Notes under the pieces: model-generated
What the model was told of the DNA's origin: nothing
The model's input: only the letters and a program-made list of their open reading frames with translations
Database searches by the model: none
Position numbers and translations under genes: made by a program
From: Nitrososphaerota archaeon
Lineage (GTDB): Archaea > Thermoproteota > Nitrososphaeria > Nitrososphaerales > Nitrosopumilaceae
NCBI GenBank assembly: GCA_028866655.1
Contig: JAGWHQ010000001.1
Span: 1-64,000 of the forward strand
Reading direction: 5' to 3'
DNA: 64,000 bases
Part shown: positions 44,482 to 54,573 of the stretch, piece by piece
Position numbering within the stretch: position 1 is the stretch's first letter
Layout of the letters: each line of letters opens with the position of its first letter

Positions 44482-45030
44482 TCAGACGGTACCAGAATGC
44501 GCCACTTTATCCATCATAAATCTCAAGAATGCAGATAATGGTTTTTTCATCCAATGTTTTTTGTTCCATTCCAAGACGAGTCCCTCATAGAACTTCCATT
44601 CAGCCTCATCTTTGTTGAGATGAATTTTCATCATTTCCTCAAATTCTCTTGTATCCCAATCAACAGGGCACATTTTATCAGTCATTTGTACCAGTTTCCC
44701 GTCTTTCATCTGGAATGGGTATGACTTGCATACACCAGGTTTGAAATCATTTACAGTACAGCGAAAAATGTCTTTAGATTCAACAAGAAACATACATGCA
44801 CCATTTTTTTGTTTTAGAGCCAGGTCCACTAGGCCTTCTTTTACCTTTATTCCTAGATCAAAATCCTTTGCTCCATAGATTTCAAGAAAGCTCTCAGGGT
44901 CTAGCCCCAGTCCTACTGAAAGCCTGTAAACATCATGTGCGTTGACAAATATCGTATACTCTTTGCAGCAATTTGTATGGCATGAAATGCATGGGAATTC
45001 TTTGGTGTTACCCTCTGTTGAAACAGTCAA
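44482..45030 (-). CDS. YkgJ-type cysteine-cluster protein
   Basis: A 182 aa protein with the CISCHTNCCKEY cluster, FRCTVNDFKPGVCKSYPF and a further CPVDWD cysteine: the YkgJ/UPF0153 pattern, which binds zinc or an iron-sulfur cluster. Function is not established. Start ATG 45030. Confidence 0.8.
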   Translation of the reverse strand: MTVSTEGNTKEFPCISCHTNCCKEYTIFVNAHDVYRLSVGLGLDPESFLEIYGAKDFDLGIKVKEGLVDLALKQKNGACMFLVESKDIFRCTVNDFKPGVCKSYPFQMKDGKLVQMTDKMCPVDWDTREFEEMMKIHLNKDEAEWKFYEGLVLEWNKKHWMKKPLSAFLRFMMDKVAHSGTV

Positions 45031-45111
45031 GCTAGATTTTTCTTTTGCCCGGTTTTATTCTTATAGATGAAATGTTATAGTATAAAATTGACAAAAGTTA
45101 AGTAACGTAAA

Positions 45112-45357
45112 TTGAATCAAAATCTAGTGGAAAAAGGATTCATCCTAATCAACTGCGAACTAGGTGCAGAAGATTACATAATAGAGGAACTCAAGACAAT
45201 ACCACAAGTAAAAAGTGCCCATGTCACATTTGGAGCCTATGACGTCATAGCAGAGATCCAGGCGGCAAACTCGCAAGAGTTTGATACAATACTGTCTCAA
45301 AAGATACGCTCACTGTCACAGGTGATGAGCACCATGACTCTAAAGGCCACTACGTGA
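45112..45357 (+). CDS. Second stand-alone Lrp/AsnC RAM domain protein
   Basis: An 81 aa RAM domain without a DNA-binding part (VKSAHVTFGAYDVIAEIQAA). It resembles the purine-operon protein at 35042. The start is TTG at 45112; no ATG fits. It is followed 143 nt later by a full Lrp-type regulator, with which it might form mixed assemblies. Confidence 0.8.
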   Translation: MNQNLVEKGFILINCELGAEDYIIEELKTIPQVKSAHVTFGAYDVIAEIQAANSQEFDTILSQKIRSLSQVMSTMTLKATT

Positions 45358-45500
45358 TTGCAAGAAAACATCTTTTCAGGAAACAAAAAGACGTACTGTA
45401 AACAATAGACCTTCAATTCATAGAAAATCACAGGATAAACTTAGCTTGTTCAAAGTGTCATTCCACATGCTCAAGTGTGTTTTGGTGGTAGTACCATGAA

Positions 45501-45998
45501 ATGTCAGATTCATTCATGACAGTAGTCGATGACATAGACAGGCGAATACTAGAACTGTTGATGGAAAATGCAAGGATTCCAGCTCGCCAGATAGCCATCA
45601 AGCTAAGAAATGAAGGCCATGACATTCAAGATAGAGCAGTTGCCTACAGAGTAGGACGACTAGAGAAAAAAAAGATAATCAAAGGTTATGAGACAATTCT
45701 TAGACAATCACTTGTTGAAGACTTTGAGGCTCTCTATCTAAAATTCAAGGCAAGTAAATCATCAGATACAATCATTGACAAGGTTTGCAATTTTGTAAAG
45801 GATCTGCCAAATTGCTTGATGACTGCAACAGTGAGCGGAAACTGGAATCTTTTGATACTGACTGCAAAAGATGAACATGGCAAAAAGTGTGAAAGACAGA
45901 TAATTGAGAAATTTTGTGAATACATTGAGGATTACAGGGTATGTAATTTGAGATTTGAATCAATTAATACGCTTAACATGCAGTCAGTCATGATATAA
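45501..45998 (+). CDS. Lrp/AsnC-family transcriptional regulator
   Basis: A 165 aa protein. Residues about 9-70 are the helix-turn-helix (DDIDRRILELLMENARIPAR with AVAYRVGRLEKKKIIKGY), and the rest is a RAM-like domain (FVKDLPNCLMTATVSGNWNL). It probably binds DNA as an octamer or dimer and responds to an amino acid. Start ATG 45501; Met6 is possible. Confidence 0.88.
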   Translation: MSDSFMTVVDDIDRRILELLMENARIPARQIAIKLRNEGHDIQDRAVAYRVGRLEKKKIIKGYETILRQSLVEDFEALYLKFKASKSSDTIIDKVCNFVKDLPNCLMTATVSGNWNLLILTAKDEHGKKCERQIIEKFCEYIEDYRVCNLRFESINTLNMQSVMI

Positions 45999-46297
45999 CA
46001 AAATAAAATCATATTTGAGATTTAACAAAATAATTTTCCACATACCTCAGAGGTAAGAAAAACCACTACAATGTCAAATTCTTACGAGACAGATGTTCTA
46101 TAAACCTCAAAGACAACAAGCAATCCTAAAAGACGGTCAAAATGATATTCGAGAAGATCTGAAATTGGAGAATATTTTGTGATTCATATGCCTGATGAAA
46201 AAATCCATCTCAAGATTGTTACCATTTATTCCTCTAAAATCACTGATAATGACCTTCAGAGTATGATAATTATACTAGTAAACTAGAGTGTAAACAG
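45999..46297. other. Intergenic region, nothing firm
   Basis: About 300 nt without a supported gene. Two tiny plus-strand frames (29 and 32 codons, near 46090-46285) have no protein-like pattern that I can defend. A TATACTAGTAAACTAG box lies before the TTG start at 46298. Confidence 0.4.
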
Positions 46298-46585
46298 TTG
46301 GACAAAATCGAATATGAGGGCACAGTATGGGCAATAAACCACGGTTTGCCACAGCCTTTGCTTGATCATTGTATCAAAAAGCTAATAGATCACGGAGTAA
46401 AAAAAGAAGATATTCAGATCACAGATGCACCATCTGATGTTAAAGTTGGAACAATCGTAGTGGACGTTTATCCATATCACATTGAAGTGGGACGAGTGAG
46501 AACCACACGAAACGATTCCTACATAAGCGGTAGCATAATGATAATAGAACTAAAGGCAGACCCAGAAGGAAAATACATCGACTAG
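46298..46585 (+). CDS. Hypothetical protein
   Basis: A 95 aa soluble protein (MDKIEYEGTVWAINHGLPQP...). The last part is a beta hairpin (YHIEVGRVRTTRNDSYISGS). The start is TTG at 46298. No family recognised. Confidence 0.55.
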   Translation: MDKIEYEGTVWAINHGLPQPLLDHCIKKLIDHGVKKEDIQITDAPSDVKVGTIVVDVYPYHIEVGRVRTTRNDSYISGSIMIIELKADPEGKYID

Positions 46586-46627
46586 ATTTTCAAATAGATT
46601 TATCTCGTATCAAATTCTGGCTTTGGT

Positions 46628-47137
46628 GTGAGACGAAAAAAGGCCCCTGGCAAAAGTCATACCATGCCAATAGCAATCGGTTCAGGAATAGCAATCATAG
46701 TAATTGTAATACTAGTCAATTATTATCTTGACCAGACTACTCTATCAGGTCAGAGATTTGGAGACCAACTGGCACAAATTCAAACAGATTTAAAAAATGA
46801 GACCCAGAATTTTGATGCAAACCTTACCCAGTACAAACACGGTCAGATTTCAAGAGACCAGATGCTACAGATAACTGATAATCACCTGCTAGCAATGAAG
46901 AACATACTTCCACGATATGACAATTTGAAAGCACCCGAGTTGTTCAAACCATCATTGCAGTTATTCAGATTGTCCACTGAGACCCAGATTGAAAGTGATG
47001 AGGCATTGCGAGAATGGGTTACAACAGGAGACAATGCCACAAGTGCAAAATCTGACCAGTTGTTACAACAATCATTCCAGTATGAGATGAATGCACTCCA
47101 GTCATATGAGAGTGCAAAAACTGGCGGCTCACAATAG
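46628..47137 (+). CDS. Membrane-anchored helical protein, hypothetical
   Basis: A 169 aa protein with GTG start, a basic head (RRKKAPGKSH), one membrane helix (PIAIGSGIAIIVIVILVNYYL) and an outer domain made of helices (FRLSTETQIESDEALREW). Likely anchored with the domain outside. Function unknown. It overlaps the end of the next (opposite) gene by 9 nt. Confidence 0.6.
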   Translation: MRRKKAPGKSHTMPIAIGSGIAIIVIVILVNYYLDQTTLSGQRFGDQLAQIQTDLKNETQNFDANLTQYKHGQISRDQMLQITDNHLLAMKNILPRYDNLKAPELFKPSLQLFRLSTETQIESDEALREWVTTGDNATSAKSDQLLQQSFQYEMNALQSYESAKTGGSQ

Positions 47138-47584
47138 GCCTTTTTGATTGGCAAAGTCTAGCAAACTCCCCAGATTGCCAAGTATCTCTTTTTTCTCAAG
47201 TGGGACAGGAGATGGAAAAATTATTCCAAGTGTGATACTTAGCATGTCATGGTCTGTGTGAGATACCAGAATTTTGTGGTGCTCTATCTCTTTTTCTGTC
47301 ACCAAGTTTTTCCACGCCATTATTCTGGTGTAAACTTCTTGTAGTTGTTGTTCAAGATATGCCAAATTCATTTCCTTGCCATCTTCAAAGATATTAAACT
47401 TGACAAGAGGCAACATCAAATATCCACCTTTTATTGGATCGTGGTTTTTCAGCATTTCCTGTATTACTTGCTCTGCTTTCTCTGCTGGTTGGATATCACC
47501 ATATTCTGGCGCAAAATATCCTACCAGAGTCTTGCGGGTATCATAGATCTTAAAATAAGCATCTTCGGTGTCTATAGTCCACAT
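47129..47584 (-). CDS. Hypothetical protein
   Basis: A 151 aa soluble protein (MWTIDTEDAYFKIYDTRKTL...), no motif recognised. It follows the small zinc-ribbon gene by 4 nt on the same strand and is probably co-transcribed with it. Confidence 0.6.
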   Translation of the reverse strand: MWTIDTEDAYFKIYDTRKTLVGYFAPEYGDIQPAEKAEQVIQEMLKNHDPIKGGYLMLPLVKFNIFEDGKEMNLAYLEQQLQEVYTRIMAWKNLVTEKEIEHHKILVSHTDHDMLSITLGIIFPSPVPLEKKEILGNLGSLLDFANQKGLL

Positions 47585-47588
47585 TGTA

Positions 47589-47732
47589 TTATGCTGCTAT
47601 CTTTTCTGCTACCTGATTTATTTTGAGCGTAGCAAGACACTTGCCGCAGAAATACTCTTTTCCAGTGTTAAAGATGGTAGGATTTTTGCATTTTGGACAT
47701 TCCTTGTTTACTCGATTAACTTCAATTGGCAT
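47589..47732 (-). CDS. Small zinc-ribbon protein (47 aa), too short for the ORF track
   Basis: ATG 47732 to TAA 47589. It has a full zinc ribbon, CPKCKNP and CGKCLAT, in a 47 aa chain. It is 4 nt upstream of the 47129..47584 gene, so a two-gene unit is likely. The cysteine spacing makes it a credible gene. Confidence 0.6.
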   Translation of the reverse strand: MPIEVNRVNKECPKCKNPTIFNTGKEYFCGKCLATLKINQVAEKIAA

Positions 47733-47866
47733 GATGGAACTCTTGGGTCAACTCTTCAAAAATACAGGTGGTCAAATTTAGTTTGCAAGTTCTCTAATTA
47801 CATCAGATCTTGCACCAAGAATTGTAAAAATCAAACATTATAAACAATGCAAGGAAAATCTAGTTC

Positions 47867-48148
47867 GTGATTCCCCAGTCGACACGAAAGTTCATCGATA
47901 GCCTAATTGATTATTACATCAGTGAAGCCGCATCATACAAGCAACTGGCAAAGACATACTCTGATGAGGTTGAAGATGTGAACGCAAACGCGTTTGGAAT
48001 CATAGTTGGCTGCATTTATTCGGCTTTTCTGCAAGCATATCAGAACCAAAAACTAAAGCCGCTGCTAGAAGATACACAAGAATTTACCCAGATGATCAAA
48101 GTAAGAGCAGCCCAGATAAAACGCGGCATACTTGATGCCAAGGTCTGA
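47867..48148 (+). CDS. Small helical protein, hypothetical
   Basis: A 93 aa, mostly helical protein with GTG start (MIPQSTRKFIDSLIDYYISE...). The repeated polar/hydrophobic pattern suggests a helical bundle. It ends 8 nt before the metalloprotease gene and may be co-transcribed. No family recognised. Confidence 0.55.
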   Translation: MIPQSTRKFIDSLIDYYISEAASYKQLAKTYSDEVEDVNANAFGIIVGCIYSAFLQAYQNQKLKPLLEDTQEFTQMIKVRAAQIKRGILDAKV

Positions 48149-48156
48149 CAGATTTT

Positions 48157-49533
48157 ATGAAAAAAACAATCCCAGTACTTGTTTTGACTGTTTTATTTTC
48201 TTGGTCTGTTTTTGGAGTAGAGACTCCTGTTTTTGCAGCAGACCAGTTTTTACAAATGCCAATTCGAGTCCATCATGGCCCGACAATTTGTGCCATGGAA
48301 CCACAACCAAATCCAAGTTTTCCAACACTTGGACAGCAATTATTCTCTGAAACAGAGTATGCAGTTCTTGACTGGAAGACAAAATTAAACCAGGGTCTTG
48401 GAAGACATCCAACCTGGAATATCACGTTAGTTGAAGTTCCAGTTTCCAAGCAAAACAGTTTCAACGATACAGAGTGTGATATTACAATCAAATATTTCCC
48501 AGAACCGCAGAAAAGTTCCAGCGGGTTTATTGCAACAGGAGTCACAATACCAAACTTTGAGACTGGCAAGACCAACATTGAGATTTATTATTTAGATATA
48601 CAACCAAACTGGACCAAGGAAGAATGGACGGTAGGCAACCAAATGTATTACGAATACGTGGACAAACCGCAATACACAGGCCTTGTTGCCACAAGTACAC
48701 AGCTTGATTCTACTATAAGGCATGAGATTGGTCACTCGTTTGGACTGGGGCATTACATTGTACCACAGAGTGAATTGAACAACATTATCAACGGGTTGGA
48801 AGACATGCCATCAATCATGATAGATACGGTTACAGTTCTCGGTGTAAAACACTATGATATCACACCACTTGACATTGCACAAGTCAAATCAATATACGGT
48901 GCGGGAGGATTTGACAATCAAGCACAAGAAAAAAATAATTATCAACGAGTTTATCAGCTTGGCACATCTAAACAATCCTACCAACCAGGCGATGAAATAA
49001 CATTAAACGTCAACACCGATTCATTTGATGACAAGTCAACTGCAGAGATTCTTGTGATTGATTCAAACAATACCATGATTGATAATTTTGGAATCACAAA
49101 ATCAAATTCTGCCATATCGCTAGGTAATGCATACAAGAATGGAAGTTATCTTGTCGAGCTGATCAATCCAATTACTGGAGACTGGGATTTTACAAGTTTT
49201 ACTGTGGGAATGCCAAATTCACAGATAGCAAGCGTGAATCAAAATGAGCAGATATCGTCAACATCCATTCCAGCATGGATAAAAAACAATGCAGAATCAT
49301 GGTCTAAAAATTTAATCCCAGATGAAGAATTTGCCAAAGGAATTGTATTTCTATCAAATCAAGGAATGATAAAAACACCACAAAGCAGTTCAGGTCAAAA
49401 CAATACATTTCATGTACCAAATTGGGTCAAGACAAATGCAGGATTGTGGTCAACAGGAAAAATATCAGACCAAGAGTTTGTCAGCGGGCTCCAGTATCTG
49501 ACAGACAATGGGATTATTTCATCCCAGAAATAG
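48157..49533 (+). CDS. Secreted metzincin-like zinc protease with two C-terminal repeats
   Basis: Signal peptide of about 28 residues (LVLTVLFSWSVFGVETPVFA). The zinc site HEIGHSFGLGH (residues 189-199) is the full HExxHxxGxxH of metzincins (matrixin-like), and IMID farther on fits the Met-turn. After a beta-type domain (about residues 270-355), two repeats of the W-(V/I)-K-x(4)-W ... DxEFxxG type end the protein. It is probably an extracellular protease, perhaps surface-attached through the repeats. Confidence 0.85.
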   Translation: MKKTIPVLVLTVLFSWSVFGVETPVFAADQFLQMPIRVHHGPTICAMEPQPNPSFPTLGQQLFSETEYAVLDWKTKLNQGLGRHPTWNITLVEVPVSKQNSFNDTECDITIKYFPEPQKSSSGFIATGVTIPNFETGKTNIEIYYLDIQPNWTKEEWTVGNQMYYEYVDKPQYTGLVATSTQLDSTIRHEIGHSFGLGHYIVPQSELNNIINGLEDMPSIMIDTVTVLGVKHYDITPLDIAQVKSIYGAGGFDNQAQEKNNYQRVYQLGTSKQSYQPGDEITLNVNTDSFDDKSTAEILVIDSNNTMIDNFGITKSNSAISLGNAYKNGSYLVELINPITGDWDFTSFTVGMPNSQIASVNQNEQISSTSIPAWIKNNAESWSKNLIPDEEFAKGIVFLSNQGMIKTPQSSSGQNNTFHVPNWVKTNAGLWSTGKISDQEFVSGLQYLTDNGIISSQK

Positions 49534-49602
49534 AAAACCCAGACACAAGACAAGATAATAGTTTGTGAAAAGTTAAATTGCAACATTTTCAACGATATCT
49601 CA

Positions 49603-49923
49603 ATGTCAGAGCTAATCCACTATCAGATTCAGCAGCTAGTTGATAACGGCCAGACAGTCCAGCTGACACTTGTTGAAGATGTTCAAACAGAGCCAGTCTC
49701 ACAAAAACAGTTGATGCTTGATGCCATAAACAAAAAGCTAGACCCAGAATTACGAGACCAAATTGCGCCATTTATCGAGGCAATACTCCAAGCCCAGCCG
49801 ACAATTGCAATCAAGAGTTATGCCCAGACATCAATTACCATAGCCATGCCAAAACGAAGATATGAAAAAATGGGCAGTCCGGCGGTAGGCCAAAGGCTTG
49901 AAATTAACATAAGAAAGATCTAG
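49603..49923 (+). CDS. Hypothetical protein
   Basis: A 106 aa soluble protein ([20 protein letters not shown]...), no motif recognised. Its last 4 nt overlap the end of the convergent DUF255 gene. Its helix-then-strand layout suggests a small globular fold. Confidence 0.55.
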   Translation: MSELIHYQIQQLVDNGQTVQLTLVEDVQTEPVSQKQLMLDAINKKLDPELRDQIAPFIEAILQAQPTIAIKSYAQTSITIAMPKRRYEKMGSPAVGQRLEINIRKI

Positions 49924-51947
49924 ACCAGTTTTTCAATTTCTGATACAGTACCAAGAGGTAGTGAGCATGTAAAGTCTCGACAGACATAGACTTGAGTTTT
50001 AGTATCAACAAATTCCTTGCCTGCAAAAAATTGCAGACTCTGCAGACTCGCAAGGTCTTCTTTTCTTGATATCATGACAAGAATTGCTTCAGGTATGAAT
50101 TTTTTCAAAAGATAATTTCTGACATCAACATTTACGGGATTTATCAGTGTGATCTCCACAGGCTTTTGCAGGTATGTGTATATCGTATTTAGTAACTGTC
50201 CAAATCCAAATGGATTTTCTGCAGCCATTACTGCAAGTGATTCCATGACTTTGATGGACACATCAAGATATTTTTTTTCTTGTGTGAGATGATACAGTCT
50301 TAACATGATTCCTGCCGCTACAGAATTTCCAGAAGGCAGTGACAAGTCATAGATGTTTTTTGTTCTTATGATGAGTTTTTCGTGATTATCAGCAGTAAAG
50401 AAAAAGTTCTTTTGGCGTTCATCCCAGAAATGCTCAATTAAATAATTTGCATAATGTATCGCAAGGTCAAGGTATTTTTTTGATGGTGCAACTTCAAAGT
50501 AATCAAGCAGTGCATTTACAAAATATGCATAATCATCAAGATATGCCTTGAGCTTTGCCTGTCCATCCTTGTATGTATGAAGCAGTTCGCCATTCCTTGT
50601 CAGTTTTGATTCAATAAATCCAATACAGTTTTTGGCAGCATCAACAAAGTCTTGCTCACCCGTAACACGATACCCCTTGACAAATGCAGTAACCATGAGT
50701 GAGTTCCAGCTTGTCATGATTTTGTCATCCCTACCAGGTCGAACTCGCTTTGCCCTTACCGCATAGAGTTTTTCTTGTGATTGTTTTAGAATTTGTTTTA
50801 TTTCTGATTCGCTCTTGCCAAAGTGAAATGCTATCGAGGATAGATTCATGCTATTGTACAGGATGGTGTGACCCTCAAAGTTTCCACCATCTGTTACATC
50901 ATAATACAAACAGAAAATGTCTGCATCTTTTCCCAATATCTCTTGAATCTCTTTTTTCTTCCAGACATAGAATTTTCCCTCTTCCCCTTCAGAGTCTGCA
51001 TCCTCTGCAGAGTAGAAGCCGCCTTCAGGTGAGGTCATCTGTCCTAGTACATATCGTAGTGTATCAGTAATGACCTCAAGATATCTTGGGTCTTTTGAAA
51101 TCTGATATGCCTCCGCATAAACAGGAGGCAAGAGTGCATTGTCATAGAGCATCTTTTCAAAATGCGGTACCAGCCATCTAGAGTCGGTAGAATATCTATG
51201 AAATCCACCCCCGAGCTGATCGTACATTCCACCATTTGCCATCTTGGTTAAAGTCTTGAATGCAAATTCTTGGAACTTGGAAATTCCAGACAGTTTGGAA
51301 TATCGTAGTACAAATGAAAGATTTGATGCATTTGGAAATTTTGGCGCCTGACCAAATCCACCATTTGTGGTATCAGCAATAGACAGCAAGTTCATTGCAG
51401 CCTCGTCAAGAATTGACCGTTCAAGATTAGAATCAAGTGCAATAGATTCTGTTTTTTGTAATGCGTTGACAAAATTTTCAGCAGCCTGCTCTACATTCCC
51501 TGGTTTTTCTTTCCAAGCCTGTGCAAGTTGTAATACGATGCTACCAAATCCTGGTCGTCCATAGTTATCAAGTGGTGGAAAATATGTTCCAACATAAAAT
51601 GGTCTTTGATCAGGTGTCAGAAATACAGAAAGGGGCCAACCACCACTTCCGGTGTTTAGTTGACACACTTTTTGATAAATATCATCAATGTCAGGTCTTT
51701 CTTCCCTGTCTACTTTGATGTTGACAAAATTCTCATTCATTGCTTTAGCAATCTCTTCGTTTTCAAATGATTCATGAGCCATAACGTGACACCAGTGACA
51801 GGCACTATACCCCACACTGAGAAAGATGGGCTTGTTTTCTTTTTTTGCCTTGTCTAGTGCCTCTTCACCCCATGCATACCACTCTACAGGATTGTGAGCA
51901 TGTTGTAAAAGATATGGGCTTGATTCCTTTACCAGATTGTTTGGCAA
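49920..51947 (-). CDS. DUF255 thioredoxin-domain protein (YyaL/SPATA20 family)
   Basis: A 675 aa protein. The N-terminal thioredoxin-like domain has [14 protein letters not shown] (Cys-x2-Cys) and [16 protein letters not shown]. The rest is an (alpha/alpha) barrel resembling N-acylglucosamine epimerase ([20 protein letters not shown]). Widespread but poorly understood; a redox role or sugar-linked role is possible. Full length for the family. Confidence 0.93.
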   Translation of the reverse strand: MPNNLVKESSPYLLQHAHNPVEWYAWGEEALDKAKKENKPIFLSVGYSACHWCHVMAHESFENEEIAKAMNENFVNIKVDREERPDIDDIYQKVCQLNTGSGGWPLSVFLTPDQRPFYVGTYFPPLDNYGRPGFGSIVLQLAQAWKEKPGNVEQAAENFVNALQKTESIALDSNLERSILDEAAMNLLSIADTTNGGFGQAPKFPNASNLSFVLRYSKLSGISKFQEFAFKTLTKMANGGMYDQLGGGFHRYSTDSRWLVPHFEKMLYDNALLPPVYAEAYQISKDPRYLEVITDTLRYVLGQMTSPEGGFYSAEDADSEGEEGKFYVWKKKEIQEILGKDADIFCLYYDVTDGGNFEGHTILYNSMNLSSIAFHFGKSESEIKQILKQSQEKLYAVRAKRVRPGRDDKIMTSWNSLMVTAFVKGYRVTGEQDFVDAAKNCIGFIESKLTRNGELLHTYKDGQAKLKAYLDDYAYFVNALLDYFEVAPSKKYLDLAIHYANYLIEHFWDERQKNFFFTADNHEKLIIRTKNIYDLSLPSGNSVAAGIMLRLYHLTQEKKYLDVSIKVMESLAVMAAENPFGFGQLLNTIYTYLQKPVEITLINPVNVDVRNYLLKKFIPEAILVMISRKEDLASLQSLQFFAGKEFVDTKTQVYVCRDFTCSLPLGTVSEIEKLV

Positions 51948-52035
51948 TATACTTGATACAAGAAAATTACAGTATTTGTATTGATCTCTTTAACAGAAAG
52001 AATAATGTTACGTGTTTTGAGGCCGAATTAAAGTA

Positions 52036-52923
52036 ATGAAATTTAGTACAGTTTTCCTTGTTTTGCTAGTTTCTGTGTTTGTCGCTACCACATCTGCTGA
52101 ACAAGCATTTTCACAGCAAACTGGCACATGTAATCCACATACCATTTGTGCCCATCCCGGAGACATGTTAAAGTATGACATTGAAATAACAGGTGCAAAC
52201 AGTTCCCAGACATATAATTTTGGAGCAATGCCTGATGCAAACAGCATCAATCTAATACAGAGTGAACAAGACAACAACAAAAATCAAGATACCACATTAA
52301 TTCTTAATCTAAAGACGGGTTTTGTTCACAGTGCACAAGATGCCAATACAGTTCGTCCATTCCTTGAAGTGCTGGCATCACCAATTGATTACAACAAGTC
52401 AGATACTTCGGTGACACCAATTATAACAGATTTCAATGGATTCAAGAGAACTAGTCTTGTAGCATTTCATTCTACTGAAAACAGCACATCAAAAATCATA
52501 TACGATATCGAGACAGGAATTTTGTTAGAAGAGCATTCCACGTCAATCATTCTAATCAACGGTAATCCCGAAGTTATCAATTTTTCAGACAAGCTGTCTG
52601 ACACCAACATGATAAATTCAGACTCGAATTCCATCAGTGCTCAAAGTAGCATATCAATACCAAAGTGGGTCAAAAACACGGCCCAATCATGGTCACATGG
52701 TGACATACAAGATTCAGAATTTACAAACGCAATCCAGTATTTGATAACAAACGGCATGATGCACATACCACATGGTACATCAGGAGCTAGCTCCACTCAG
52801 CCAATTCCCGCATGGATAAAACAGAGCACTGGAATGTGGGCAGCAGGCCAGATTACAGACAATGAGTTTGTGCAAAGCATCCAGTGGCTAATTACAAAAG
52901 GCATAATCCAGATAGGAAACTAG
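52036..52923 (+). CDS. Secreted protein with two W-(V/I)-K-x(4)-W repeats
   Basis: Signal peptide (FSTVFLVLLVSVFVATTSA), then a beta-rich, cysteine-poor domain of about 190 residues. Two C-terminal repeats (IPKWVKNTAQSWSHGDIQDS and IPAWIKQSTGMWAAGQITDN) are the same family as in the metalloprotease at 48157. Repeats like these are common in exported thaumarchaeal proteins. Main-domain function unknown. Confidence 0.75.
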   Translation: MKFSTVFLVLLVSVFVATTSAEQAFSQQTGTCNPHTICAHPGDMLKYDIEITGANSSQTYNFGAMPDANSINLIQSEQDNNKNQDTTLILNLKTGFVHSAQDANTVRPFLEVLASPIDYNKSDTSVTPIITDFNGFKRTSLVAFHSTENSTSKIIYDIETGILLEEHSTSIILINGNPEVINFSDKLSDTNMINSDSNSISAQSSISIPKWVKNTAQSWSHGDIQDSEFTNAIQYLITNGMMHIPHGTSGASSTQPIPAWIKQSTGMWAAGQITDNEFVQSIQWLITKGIIQIGN

Positions 52924-52955
52924 CAAGTTAAATAAAACTAGGAAATGGTTCAGTT

Positions 52956-53108
52956 ATGAATTGCAAGAAATGCCACCACACAAGTGATGCACATGTACCA
53001 TCTGAAGAGAGCAGGTCACTTGTAAAATTTGGCAAGTGCATCATAAGGACTTGTACATGTTCACAATTTGTAGAGCCTATTGAAGAAATTGACGATGAGC
53101 TAGTCTAG
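52956..53108 (+). CDS. Small Cys/His-rich protein (50 aa), too short for the ORF track
   Basis: ATG 52956 to TAG 53108. CKKCHH at the start and CIIRTCTC later are likely metal ligands. A GTTAAATAAAACTAG box lies about 25 nt upstream, matching leaderless spacing. The end is acidic (EPIEEIDDELV). No family recognised. It is convergent with 53112. Confidence 0.5.
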   Translation: MNCKKCHHTSDAHVPSEESRSLVKFGKCIIRTCTCSQFVEPIEEIDDELV

Positions 53109-53111
53109 ATT

Positions 53112-54200
53112 TTATTTAGATGCCGTAGTTACCTGGAGATTTTCGGACAATGAAACGGATTTTGTGCTGTTTGTAGAGGTGTGGTTCGTAGTTGTCATGG
53201 TGTGATTTGACGGACTAGAGACAGTGGCATTTGCAGTCATGGATATTGCACTTGATACAATTCCTGTAGTCATGTTTGATTTTGTACCATTGCCAGTTGT
53301 AACAACACTTGTGTTAACAATCACCTTGCCAGTAGAATTGGTAGCAGTAGCGTTAACCTTCATTTTTCCAGTAGCATTTACTACAGTTGCATTAACTGGA
53401 GTTACAACAGTTGTACTAGATGCGGTTGTTTTAGTTGCATTTGCTGCAGTTGCGTTACTTGGGGCCGCAGTACTTGTAGTATTTTGTACTACAGGAGCTG
53501 GCGGTGGCGGAGGAATTAATTTTGCAGGTGTTGATGTTATCTGATTAATATTATTAGATTCTAGTGTAGGATCATATTTTGCACCCATCACCTGTTTTAG
53601 GTTGTCATCAAATGATGAAGTAAATGTAAGTATCTGGACTTGAGAATCTGCATTTGCAGAAGAATATCTTGAAGAATCATTCATTGCAGCACCAAGTGAA
53701 GAGTCTAATGTTTGAGGCGAAAGTCTTGCGCCAACTGGCATTCCAGTATTAAATGAGACAATATTGTAACCAGAGGTTGGAGTCATTGCATACACTTCAG
53801 CAAGAGAAACTGAATTTGTATTGTTTACAGTTGATGTATCAAATATCAAGACTTGTCCTTTTTGACCATTGTAATTTGGAGTATCTGCAGCTCGTAATTG
53901 TAATGCATCAGTAAAGTTTGCAGCACCACCCAAGAACATGATCTTTGCACCAACTGGTTGTGTATAATCAAATGCAACTACATTGTAACCATGTTTTGGA
54001 GTCATTGCAGTAATCTCTTGTTTTGCCATGATGTCACCTGAAAAATGATAGTTGCCGCCAATTTCCAATATTAGCAATCCAATGAGCACTAGGGATACTG
54101 AAATTACAATCAAAGAATAGCCGACTTTACGATAATTGTGAGGATTCTTGTCTTTTATAACAGGAGGTGAGCTGTTCGATGGCTCTGGCGAATGAGACAT
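53112..54200 (-). CDS. Membrane-anchored surface protein with tandem repeat and Asn/Thr/Ser-rich tail
   Basis: One N-terminal membrane helix (about residues 27-48, VGYSLIVISVSLVLIGLLIL). Two related segments follow: ITAMTPKHGYNVVAFDY... and VYAMTPTSGYNIVSFNT..., each ending in a PVGA(K/R) strand. The last ~130 residues are Thr/Ser/Asn/Ala-rich with more than ten N-x-(S/T) sequons (NATA, NATK, NHTS), a likely heavily N-glycosylated stalk. Probably a cell-surface protein; partner unknown. Confidence 0.7.
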   Translation of the reverse strand: MSHSPEPSNSSPPVIKDKNPHNYRKVGYSLIVISVSLVLIGLLILEIGGNYHFSGDIMAKQEITAMTPKHGYNVVAFDYTQPVGAKIMFLGGAANFTDALQLRAADTPNYNGQKGQVLIFDTSTVNNTNSVSLAEVYAMTPTSGYNIVSFNTGMPVGARLSPQTLDSSLGAAMNDSSRYSSANADSQVQILTFTSSFDDNLKQVMGAKYDPTLESNNINQITSTPAKLIPPPPPAPVVQNTTSTAAPSNATAANATKTTASSTTVVTPVNATVVNATGKMKVNATATNSTGKVIVNTSVVTTGNGTKSNMTTGIVSSAISMTANATVSSPSNHTMTTTNHTSTNSTKSVSLSENLQVTTASK

Positions 54201-54273
54201 TTGTTTCCCAACAATTGGGGGCTGAATTTAATCTTTTATTGCAATGGTATAGAATACGATATTGTGACAGCGT

Positions 54274-54507
54274 CTACTTTTTGGCTTGGTCTACTTTGAA
54301 GATCTGTACCATCATCAGATCTAATGCTTTTTTGATGTGTTCAGACTCGTCAACTAGGTGTTTTTGATTTTCTGCAAGCGACCTTATTACACTTAGCAGA
54401 GATTTTTTCTCTCGATCAGTTGATGCTGCCTCTAGTGCGTTTATTTTGGATATCATGATATCAAGTTCTTTTTTGAGCTCTTGGCCGTGGGACTTGGTCT
54501 TATCCAT
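54274..54507 (-). CDS. Small coiled-coil protein
   Basis: A 77 aa charged helical protein (ELKKELDIMISKINALEAAS), likely a coiled coil. No family recognised. Divergent from the RidA gene. Confidence 0.55.
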   Translation of the reverse strand: MDKTKSHGQELKKELDIMISKINALEAASTDREKKSLLSVIRSLAENQKHLVDESEHIKKALDLMMVQIFKVDQAKK

Positions 54508-54573
54508 AGAGTGGGTTTTTCACATCATGATATATCAACATATTAAAATCATGACCATACAAGAGATGATATC

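Noticed and set aside
46118-46285. Two tiny ORFs (29 and 32 aa) before 46298
   Set aside because: Too short, no motif, no promoter spacing that singles them out.
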